DNA of 12,901 nucleotides from contig JALUUX010000033.1 in assembly GCA_027021145.1 (NCBI GenBank), forward strand, positions 1 to 12,901, read 5' to 3'. The notes under the pieces are model-generated. The model did not search any database. It was not told where the DNA came from and saw only the letters and a list, made by a program, of their open reading frames with translations. The position numbers and the translations under genes were made by a program. Shown here one piece after another: positions 6,499 through 12,738 of this stretch (position 1 is the stretch's first letter; every line of letters begins with the position of its first letter). Origin of the DNA: Candidatus Shapirobacteria bacterium (GTDB taxonomy: Bacteria > Patescibacteriota > Microgenomatia > UBA12405 > JAHJSD01).

Positions 6499-8373
6499 AT
6501 GATGGGTTTTGATTGGCTTTTGGCAGGATTAAATCAACAACAGCATCAGGCCGTCACTTATGAGGGGGGACCACTATTAGTTTTGGCGGGAGCTGGCAGT
6601 GGTAAAACTAGGGTTTTGACTCATCGGGCTGCTTGGCTGGTGGCTACTGGCCGGGCCAAACCAAGCCAACTTCTTCTTTTGACTTTTACCAATAAAGCCG
6701 CCAATGAAATGAAGGAGCGTCTGTTTAGATTATTGGCACCGTTGTCCGGCCAGCAGGCGAATCACCGGTCATTGGTTGCCGGTCTTTTCGCCGGCACCTT
6801 TCATTCCTTTTGTGCTTACATTTTGCGACGCGACGGAGAAAAAATTGGTATCCCTAATTCTTTTGTCATTTACGATGAAAAGGATCAATTGGCCCTCATT
6901 AAGGATTTGATCAAAAAATTGGATCTGAGCGAGAAGAGATTTAAGCCGGCCTCGGTAAAAGCAGTGATTGAGTCGGCTAAGAATGATTTGGTAACACCAA
7001 CATTATTTTCGGAATCAGTTAAAGGTGGTTGGTATCAAACAGTAGCTCTTATTTACCAACAATATCAGAAACAACTAGCCCAGTCTAATGCGCTTGATTT
7101 TAATGATTTGTTGATGGCCACAGTTGATCTTTTTAAGAGAGAACCAGTTATTTTGGAAAAATATCAGGAGCGTTATCGGTTCATTTTGGTCGATGAGTAT
7201 CAGGACACTAATCGCTCTCAGTATGTTTTGACTAAATTATTGGCTAAAAAATATGGCCAATTGACGGTAGTGGGTGATGCGGCTCAGGCGATTTATGGTT
7301 GGCGAGGGGCTGACTACCGCAATTTGATGAGTTTAACTCGAGACTTTTCTGATATAAAAATAATTAATTTGGAACAGAATTACCGCTCGACGCAAACAAT
7401 TCTTGATGCGGCTTATGCGGTTATTGCTAAGAATGAGAAACATCCGGTCCTGAAGCTTTTTACCCAAAACGGTTCCGGAGAGAAGATTATGGTTTATCGA
7501 GCCAGTTCTGAAATTGACGAGGCCGAATTTGTGGCCGAAAAAATTAAGCAGCTGGTTGATTTTCAAGGAATTGATCCGACTCAAGTGGCCGTTTTGTATC
7601 GCACCAATGCCCAGTCAAGGACCTTTGAGGAAAGCTTCATTCGTCACAGTTTGCCCTATATTTTGATTGGCGGAGTTAAGTTCTATGAACGGGCGGAGAT
7701 TAAGGATGTTTTGGCTTTGTTGCGGGTTTTTCATAATTCTAAAGACCAGATTGCCTGGCAGAGAATTGAAAAGAATTTAGGTAAACGACGGCGTCTTAAA
7801 GTCGAACAATTTTTGGCTGAACATGAAAATCAGGATTGGACGACTAAGAGATTATTAGAAAAGATCGTTTTAGCCAGTGGTTATTTGGAAAAGTTTGATC
7901 CTGATAACGAAGATGATTATCGTCGTCTCGAGAACATTAAAGAGTTGGCTTCTGTGGCTGAGCAATTCCCTGATTTAGGAGCTTTTTTGGAGAATGTTGC
8001 TCTGGTGCAGCAGGAGTATTCTGCTCAAGAGAAAGAGAAGAGCCGATTAGCTCATGAGGCAGTAAAATTAATGACGCTTCATTCCAGTAAAGGCTTGGAG
8101 TTTGAGGTGGTTTTTATTGTTGGGCTTGAAGAGGGATTATTGCCTCATTCTCGCAGCCTAGAAGAGTTAGAGCAACTAGAGGAAGAGCGACGGCTTTGTT
8201 ATGTGGGAATGACCCGAGCCAAAAAGAAGCTCTTTTTAACCCATGCCAGCCGACGACTTTATTTTGGAAGAACTAGCTATCAAGAGCCATCGCGCTTTCT
8301 TGATGATATTCCTGAGCATCTGGTGATTAGAGAGGGAGATGATTTTGATTGGGAGGATGATATTATTAGTTAA
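6499..8373 (+). CDS. UvrD/PcrA-type superfamily 1A DNA helicase
   Basis: An ATP-driven 3'-5' DNA helicase (624 residues) for repair and replication-fork processing. All SF1A motifs are present: the Q motif LNQQQHQAV (11-19), Walker A AGAGSGKT (30-37), motif Ia TFTNKAANEM, Walker B VDEYQDT (D232-E233), motif III VVGDAAQAIYGWRGAD, motif IV LEQNYRST, motif V VKLMTLHSSKGLEFE, and motif VI RRLCYVGMTRAKKKLF. It is about 100 residues shorter than typical PcrA/UvrD and ends soon after motif VI in an acidic tail (DDFDWEDD), so the usual C-terminal extension is missing. Motif III has alanines where many relatives carry D and S (GDxDQSIY). Two tandem ATGs (6499, 6502) follow a run of six G with almost no spacing; either could start. 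UvrD, PcrA and Rep cannot be told apart here. Confidence 0.93.
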   Translation: MMGFDWLLAGLNQQQHQAVTYEGGPLLVLAGAGSGKTRVLTHRAAWLVATGRAKPSQLLLLTFTNKAANEMKERLFRLLAPLSGQQANHRSLVAGLFAGTFHSFCAYILRRDGEKIGIPNSFVIYDEKDQLALIKDLIKKLDLSEKRFKPASVKAVIESAKNDLVTPTLFSESVKGGWYQTVALIYQQYQKQLAQSNALDFNDLLMATVDLFKREPVILEKYQERYRFILVDEYQDTNRSQYVLTKLLAKKYGQLTVVGDAAQAIYGWRGADYRNLMSLTRDFSDIKIINLEQNYRSTQTILDAAYAVIAKNEKHPVLKLFTQNGSGEKIMVYRASSEIDEAEFVAEKIKQLVDFQGIDPTQVAVLYRTNAQSRTFEESFIRHSLPYILIGGVKFYERAEIKDVLALLRVFHNSKDQIAWQRIEKNLGKRRRLKVEQFLAEHENQDWTTKRLLEKIVLASGYLEKFDPDNEDDYRRLENIKELASVAEQFPDLGAFLENVALVQQEYSAQEKEKSRLAHEAVKLMTLHSSKGLEFEVVFIVGLEEGLLPHSRSLEELEQLEEERRLCYVGMTRAKKKLFLTHASRRLYFGRTSYQEPSRFLDDIPEHLVIREGDDFDWEDDIIS

Positions 8374-8401
8374 GAATTAAAAATTAAGAATTAAGAATTT
8401 T
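8374..8401 (+). repeat. Intergenic heptamer array, 4 x GAATTAA-like
   Basis: Four units start at the very base after the helicase stop codon: GAATTAA, AAATTAA, GAATTAA, GAATTTT. With the 7 nt after it, it makes up the whole 35-bp gap before the FemAB gene. Same period as the arrays inside the DUF2298 gene but a different sequence. The final T-run could help transcription end, but no stable stem precedes it. Confidence 0.75.
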
Positions 8402-8408
8402 TTGGACA

Positions 8409-9461
8409 ATGATTGTCAGAAGAGTTTTAGAGGAAGAAAGGGAAATTTATAATCAGGTAGTTGATCATCCGCTCCAGAGTTGGCAGTGGGGAGAATTCAA
8501 GGAAAAGACCGGCATGCGAGCGGTAAGATTGGGTCTTTTTGAAAAAGGGAAAATTGCTGCTGGCTTCCAAATTTTATTCCGACCAATTCCTAAGTTAGCC
8601 TATTCTGTTGGTCACTTATTGAAATCGCCTTTGCCTAGTGAGCAATTGATTGCAGCTTTGAGAGAATTGGCCGAGGAAGAAAAGGCGATTTTTATTAAAC
8701 TAGAACCTGATTATGTTATTCGCCGCTGGCGAAATATTAAAGGAAAACCAGAAGAAGAACTCTTTCAAGAAGAGAAGATCGATCTAGGCAAGCTTGGTTT
8801 GAGTCAAGCCAAAAAGGCCCTTTTTGATCCCTACTCATTTATTCTTGATTTGACCAAATCAGAGGATGAGCTTCTGAGCAATATGCATCATAAAACTCGC
8901 TACAACATTCGCTTAGCCCAAAAGAAAGGAGTGGTGGTGGAGGAAAAAAGTGATCAAGAGGGGTTGGAAATTTTTGTTAACCTATTGCAGGAGACGCTTA
9001 AGAGACAGAAGTTTTATCTTCATTCACCAGATTATTTTAGAAAAATGTGGCAAATTCTGGCTCCAGCCAGAATTGCCCATATCTTGCTGGCGAGGTATAA
9101 AGAAAAAGTTCTCAATGCCTGGATGCTTTTTGTCTGGAAAGATAGGCTTTTTTATCCTTATGGTGCTTCATCTTCAGAACTGCGTAATTTAATGGCCTCA
9201 AACTTAATCTGTTGGGAGGCGATTCGGTTTGGTAAAAAAATGGGCTGCAAAACCTTTGATCTTTGGGGTGGCTTGGGACCAAAAGCCGATCCAGCTCATC
9301 CTTGGTATGGCTTTCATCGCTTTAAATTGGGTTATGGGGCTGATTTGGTTGAGTATATTGGCAGCTGGGACTTGGTAACTAACCCTTGGCTTTACCAGGC
9401 TGTTCACTTTGCCGACTCCCTCCGCTGGAAGTTATTGCGCCTGAGAAGAAGGTTGCCCTAA
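8409..9461 (+). CDS. FemAB/MurM-family peptidoglycan cross-bridge aminoacyltransferase
   Basis: A 350-residue protein with the double GNAT fold of the FemABX family, which uses aminoacyl-tRNA to add amino acids to the lipid II peptide stem in the cytoplasm. Recognisable parts are SWQWGEFKEKTGM near the N-terminus, FIKLEPDY in the first half, the basic helix MHHKTRYNIRLAQKKGV (about 160-176) typical of these enzymes, LNAWMLFVWKDRLFYPYGASS, and the C-terminal FDLWGGLGPKADPAHPWYGFHRFKLGYGAD core. The serine-tRNA-synthetase-like coiled-coil arm found in staphylococcal FemA is not evident, as in many shorter relatives. The ATG at 8409 follows a heptamer array with only a weak GGA 3 nt upstream. 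Its presence implies a peptidoglycan-bearing cell. The amino acid added is unknown; some homologues also act in other conjugations. Confidence 0.85.
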   Translation: MIVRRVLEEEREIYNQVVDHPLQSWQWGEFKEKTGMRAVRLGLFEKGKIAAGFQILFRPIPKLAYSVGHLLKSPLPSEQLIAALRELAEEEKAIFIKLEPDYVIRRWRNIKGKPEEELFQEEKIDLGKLGLSQAKKALFDPYSFILDLTKSEDELLSNMHHKTRYNIRLAQKKGVVVEEKSDQEGLEIFVNLLQETLKRQKFYLHSPDYFRKMWQILAPARIAHILLARYKEKVLNAWMLFVWKDRLFYPYGASSSELRNLMASNLICWEAIRFGKKMGCKTFDLWGGLGPKADPAHPWYGFHRFKLGYGADLVEYIGSWDLVTNPWLYQAVHFADSLRWKLLRLRRRLP

Positions 9462-9501
9462 TATTAGTGTTTTGAGTTTGAAAATTCTTAAAAGCTTTTC
9501 C

Positions 9502-9510
9502 TGTTAAAAT
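9502..9510 (+). promoter_or_regulatory. Candidate extended -10 promoter for radC (leaderless)
   Basis: TGT followed by TAAAAT (9505-9510) forms an extended -10. Transcription would start around 9516-9517, right at the ATG at 9517, so the message would be leaderless. TTGAAA at 9478-9483 is a possible -35 but is 21 nt away, too far for a good one. TAAAAT is also the hexamer before the GT39 gene. Confidence 0.38.
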
Positions 9511-9516
9511 CGATCA

Positions 9517-10182
9517 ATGGCCAAGATTAGGGATCTACCCAACTTTAAACGACCACGAGAAAAGCTGGCTGCCCAGGGATCCCAAGCTTTGAAAGACTAT
9601 GAACTACTAGCCATTTTGCTTCGGACTGGCTATCAAGGCAAAAGTGCTTTAGAGGTGGCCCGAAGAATTCTTAAACGCTTTTCCTTGAATAAACTGACTA
9701 ACCTTTCCTTTGAAGAATTAGCCAAAATTAAAGGAGTGGGTAAATCTCGGGCGGCAACAATTATTGCTGCTTTTGCTTTAGCCAGACGAGCCTCTCCTGA
9801 TCAAAAAGCGATCAAAATCAAATCTCCCGAAGATGCTTTTAAAGTTTTAAGTTTTATCAGAAACAAGAAACGGGAATATTTTGTTGCCCTTTACTTGGAT
9901 GCGGAAAATAAGCTAATTATCCACAAAATTATTTCTATTGGCTCTCTTGAAGCCAGTATTGTCCACCCTCGCGAAGTTTTTTATCTCGCTATCAAACACT
10001 GCGCCGCCTCCGTCATTGTTGCCCACAACCATCCATCGGGCAATTTGGAACCATCGGAAAACGATTTAAAGATTACTCAAAAATTAGTAGAATCAGGCAA
10101 GATCTTAGGAATACAACTAATTGATCATCTCATAATCACTGACGAAGCTTTTATTAGTTTTAAAAAGAGAGGCTTGATATAG
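9517..10182 (+). CDS. radC: RadC family JAB/MPN-domain protein (UPF0758)
   Basis: A 221-residue protein, about the usual RadC length. The N-terminal part carries helix-hairpin-helix DNA-binding sequence (LSFEELAKIKGVGKSRAATIIAAF, about residues 66-89) after the family-typical REKLAAQGSQALKDYELLAILLRTG. The C-terminal JAB domain has the full zinc-site signature AHNHPSGNLEPSENDL: His170-x-His172, seven residues, Ser180, then Asp183, following IVHPREVF. RadC was named for a radiation-sensitive mutant but its biochemical role is unsettled; relatives often lie near mobile or defence genes. It reads in the same direction as the FemAB gene, 55 bp behind it, with its own probable leaderless start. 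The hsdM promoter begins only 3 bp after its stop, so it marks the border between the housekeeping-type genes and the accessory block. Confidence 0.92.
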   Translation: MAKIRDLPNFKRPREKLAAQGSQALKDYELLAILLRTGYQGKSALEVARRILKRFSLNKLTNLSFEELAKIKGVGKSRAATIIAAFALARRASPDQKAIKIKSPEDAFKVLSFIRNKKREYFVALYLDAENKLIIHKIISIGSLEASIVHPREVFYLAIKHCAASVIVAHNHPSGNLEPSENDLKITQKLVESGKILGIQLIDHLIITDEAFISFKKRGLI

Positions 10183-10185
10183 TTG

Positions 10186-10214
10186 TTGACAAAGTTTCTA
10201 ATTTATGTTAAGTT
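10186..10214 (+). promoter_or_regulatory. Candidate sigma-70-type promoter for the hsdM operon
   Basis: A perfect -35 TTGACA (10186-10191), a 17-nt spacer and TAAGTT (10209-10214) preceded by TGT, an extended -10. The -10 is weak (3 of 6) but spacing is ideal. The predicted start near 10221 leaves a leader of about 28 nt before the ATG at 10249. It is the best -35 match noticed in the window and suggests the accessory block has its own transcription. Confidence 0.5.
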
Positions 10215-10248
10215 AATATTAGTTACATAACCTATTTTGGGCAAAGTA

Positions 10249-12000
10249 ATGCAATCGAATAACTTACCAACCTGGATAAAAAAGCGCTACCTTTCTCTTT
10301 GGGAAAAGTTTAAAGAAAAATCTTTTGATTTTGAGCAAGCGGTTTCTGTTCTTGAAGACGGCTATCAAGATTCAAGGGAGCAAACAAAATTAATACTTTC
10401 TGAACTAAAAAGGGCAAAACTTCTAAAAGTCAAAAGCAAAGCTAAAGATAAAAGGGAAAAAATTTATCGTTTGTTAAATATTTTTGAAGTTTCTTCTACC
10501 CTTGATCGGGATAAGTTGACCGGCATTTTGAAAACTGCAGCTGATATTATCCGCACCCGAGTTGATTATACCTTTATTTTACTTTTACTATTTTACAAGG
10601 CAGTTTCGGATAAATGGGAGAAAGAGTTTCAAGAAAAGAAGGAGGAGTTGGTCAAAGAAGGTTGGTCAGAAGCAGAAGTAGTCAAAGAGGCAAGTCAACC
10701 TTATTATCATACCTTTTATCTTAAACCAGAACTTCTTTGGAGGCAGCTAAGAAAAGATCCTTTAAAACTTCCTGAGAATCTCTCGCGGAATTTAAAAGAA
10801 ATAGCTGAGCTTAATCCTGAATATAAGGAAATCTTTGATCAATTTGATTTTCATAACTTCATCTCAGACCGAGAAAGTCAGGCAATTTTAAATAATCTCT
10901 TTGAGCTTTTTAGTAGGTATTCTTTTGAAAACATTGACAGCGATATTCTGGGTGATGCTTATGAATGGATTTTAAAATACTTTGCCCCTACCAAGGCTAA
11001 AGAAGGTGAAGTTTACACGCCACGGGAGGTTATTCGTTTGATGGTGGAAATTTTGGATCCTAAGCCGGGGAAATCAGTTTACGATCCTGCGGTAGGAAGC
11101 GCCGGGATGTTAATTGTGGCTTATAAATATGTAAGAGATAAATATGGAAAAAAGAAAGCTAACACACTCTTTTTAAACGGTCAGGAGCAAAATCCTAAAA
11201 CTTTGGCTCTTGCTAAGATGAACGCCATCTTGCATGGAATTAAAAATATCAATTTGGCTAAGGGTGATACTCTTTTATATCCTAAATTTAAGGTTGGCGA
11301 TAGTATAAAAAGGTTTGATTATGTTATAGCTAATCCCCCTTGGAATCAGAAGAAAAGATATGGCGAAGAAGAATTGAAGAAAGGCGATTATTGGCGAGAA
11401 AGATTTCCTTTTGGTTTTCCCACTAAACAATCAGCGGATTGGGTTTGGATTCAGCATATGCTTGCTTCAAGCAAAGATGATGGCAAGGTGGCAGTAGTAA
11501 TTGACACCGGAGCGGTCTCTCGTGGCGGTCGGGAAAAGGCAATAAGGCAAAAAATTTTGGAAGAAACCGATTGGTTTGAATGCGTCATTCTTTTGCCAGA
11601 AAAACTTTTTTACAACACCGGTGCACCAGGGCTAATTATTATTTTTAACAAAAACAAACCTCCAGAAAGAAAAGGCAAAATCTTGCTTATCAATGCCAGC
11701 AAAGAATTTGTCCCCGGCAAACCCCAAAACACTTTGGGCAAAGAAAACATCAAAAAAATCGTTAACACTTACCGCCAATTCCAAGAAATTGATAAGTTTA
11801 GCAAAATTGTTACCCTCAACCAGATTCGTGAAGCAGATTATAACTTGAGCCCATCGAGGTTTGTGTGGGTTTGGGAGGAGGAAGAGTATAGGGATATTGG
11901 GGAGATAAAAAAAGACTTACAAGATCTTGATGATAAATCAAAAAAGCTGGAGGAGAAAATTTATAAAATTTTAAGCCAATTGAATGAAGAAAATCAATAA
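10249..12000 (+). CDS. hsdM: Type I restriction-modification N6-adenine DNA methyltransferase subunit (HsdM), with N-terminal wHTH-like extension
   Basis: Of 583 residues from ATG 10249 (an in-frame TTG at 10237 would add four). Residues 1-80 look like a winged helix: a basic helical start, SREQTKLILSELKRAKLLKV, then a charged wing ending KREKIYRL; ordinary HsdM lacks this. The HsdM helical N domain follows (LDRDKLTGILKTAADIIRTR onward, about 85-225). The catalytic domain starts at GEVYTPREVIRLMVEI. AdoMet motif I reads DPAVGSAGM (from D279), a variant of the usual DPxxGSGG, and motif IV is NPPW (362-365), the adenine-binding site. LSPSRFVWVWEEEEYR and a C-terminal coiled-coil helix close the protein. 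It methylates adenine in host DNA and normally needs HsdS for specificity; no HsdS or HsdR is in the window. The last 17 nt overlap the NYN gene, and the C-terminus is duplicated downstream. Confidence 0.9.
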   Translation: MQSNNLPTWIKKRYLSLWEKFKEKSFDFEQAVSVLEDGYQDSREQTKLILSELKRAKLLKVKSKAKDKREKIYRLLNIFEVSSTLDRDKLTGILKTAADIIRTRVDYTFILLLLFYKAVSDKWEKEFQEKKEELVKEGWSEAEVVKEASQPYYHTFYLKPELLWRQLRKDPLKLPENLSRNLKEIAELNPEYKEIFDQFDFHNFISDRESQAILNNLFELFSRYSFENIDSDILGDAYEWILKYFAPTKAKEGEVYTPREVIRLMVEILDPKPGKSVYDPAVGSAGMLIVAYKYVRDKYGKKKANTLFLNGQEQNPKTLALAKMNAILHGIKNINLAKGDTLLYPKFKVGDSIKRFDYVIANPPWNQKKRYGEEELKKGDYWRERFPFGFPTKQSADWVWIQHMLASSKDDGKVAVVIDTGAVSRGGREKAIRQKILEETDWFECVILLPEKLFYNTGAPGLIIIFNKNKPPERKGKILLINASKEFVPGKPQNTLGKENIKKIVNTYRQFQEIDKFSKIVTLNQIREADYNLSPSRFVWVWEEEEYRDIGEIKKDLQDLDDKSKKLEEKIYKILSQLNEENQ

Positions 12001-12496
12001 CTACGCTTACATAGACGCTCAAAATTTAAATTTAGGTGTTCAGACTCTTGGATGGAAACTTGATTGGAAAAGATTCAGAGTTTATTTAAAGGATAAATAC
12101 CAGGTAAAAGTTGCCTACTTATTTCTCGGTTACATTCCCACAAATAAGAAACTTTATGAGTTTTTGCAAAGATCGGGATATGTTTTGGTATTCAAACCAG
12201 TTGTTTTAGATAACAATAGGAGACCAAAAGGAAATATTGACGCTGATTTGGTTCTTAAAGTTATGCTGGATATTGATAAATTTGATAAGGCTGTTATTGT
12301 CACCAGCGACGGTGATTTTTACTCGCTTGTGGACCACCTCTATAAGAAAGATAAATTAGAGAAGGTAGTCAGTCCTTATATCAAAACATGCTCTGTTCTT
12401 TTGAGGAAATCCGCTAAAGAAAAGATTGTTTTTTTGGATAATTTAAGAAAAAAGCTGGAATATAAAAAGAGACACCGCTTAAAGACAAAACTTTAA
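11984..12496 (+). CDS. NYN-domain (LabA/DUF88-like, PIN-fold) putative RNase
   Basis: A 170-residue protein with the NYN (PIN-like nuclease) fold. The acidic residues expected to bind metal are all visible: D11 in YIDAQNLN, D86 and D88 in KGNIDADLVLKVM, D109 and D111 in VTSDGDFYSLVDHL. The closing stretch is lysine/arginine-rich (KKLEYKKRHRLKTKL), fitting contact with nucleic acid. Family members are known or predicted ribonucleases, and some act in defence or toxin systems. The ATG at 11984 lies 17 nt inside the hsdM gene in another frame with no Shine-Dalgarno, so translation is probably coupled to hsdM. The placement behind a DNA methyltransferase and ahead of an ATPase suggests an effector role, which is inference. 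A long hairpin covers its last codons and stop. Confidence 0.83.
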   Translation: MKKINNYAYIDAQNLNLGVQTLGWKLDWKRFRVYLKDKYQVKVAYLFLGYIPTNKKLYEFLQRSGYVLVFKPVVLDNNRRPKGNIDADLVLKVMLDIDKFDKAVIVTSDGDFYSLVDHLYKKDKLEKVVSPYIKTCSVLLRKSAKEKIVFLDNLRKKLEYKKRHRLKTKL

Positions 12497-12502
12497 GAGG
12501 TG
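12473..12502 (+). other. Hairpin across the NYN stop codon
   Basis: CACCGCTTAAAG (12473-12484), loop ACAAAA, then CTTTAAGAGGTG (12491-12502) pair over 12 positions with one mismatch; the stop codon TAA (12494-12496) is inside the 3' arm. A competing hairpin, AAGAG/CTCTT with a 4-nt loop (12495-12508), uses the same 3' arm. No T-run follows, so it is not a standard intrinsic terminator; it may stabilise the 3' end of the message or weaken transcription into the ATPase gene. Confidence 0.45.
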
Positions 12503-12609
12503 CCTCTTGGTGTGAATAAGCATTTTAATTTTAAAACAGTTTAAGTTGTTTGTCAAGGATTGTGAAGAGTAAGATTACATGTAAGCAATTTATGATTGGA
12601 GAGTGATTA

Positions 12610-12738
12610 ATGCCTGTGTGGGTGTGGGAGGAGAAGAAGTATAGGGTAATGGAGAATGTAAATAAAGAGTTAAGAAGACTGAAGAAAATTGGCAAAGTAA
12701 TTAACAATAGAATAGATACAATCTTAAACCAATTATGA
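12610..12738 (+). pseudogene. 42-codon mini-ORF: duplicated C-terminus of HsdM
   Basis: Reads MPVWVWEEKKYRVMENV and on to ILNQL, then TGA. Residues 3-42 align without gaps to HsdM residues 539-578 with 17 of 40 identical, and 28 of the first 32 nt match (12615-12646 against 11862-11893). It is therefore a diverged copy of the hsdM 3' end, 753 nt downstream of the original. Unlike most genes here it has a clear Shine-Dalgarno, GGAGAG, 6 nt before the ATG, so it may be translated. Its TGA overlaps the ATPase ATG (ATGA), so translation of the mini-ORF could deliver ribosomes to the ATPase start. It may be a remnant of a deleted second hsdM or a tail copied during an insertion; a coupling leader peptide is a possible present role. 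The 5' boundary of similarity is unclear; 12497-12609 shows no other gene. Confidence 0.7.

Noticed and set aside
10420..10470. Heptamer-like AAAAGTC / AAAAGCA in hsdM
   Set aside because: Only about two units; it is explained by a lysine-rich linker.
11816..12022. Minus-strand open frame over the hsdM end and NYN start
   Set aside because: It lies opposite two well-supported genes, no motif; a shadow frame.
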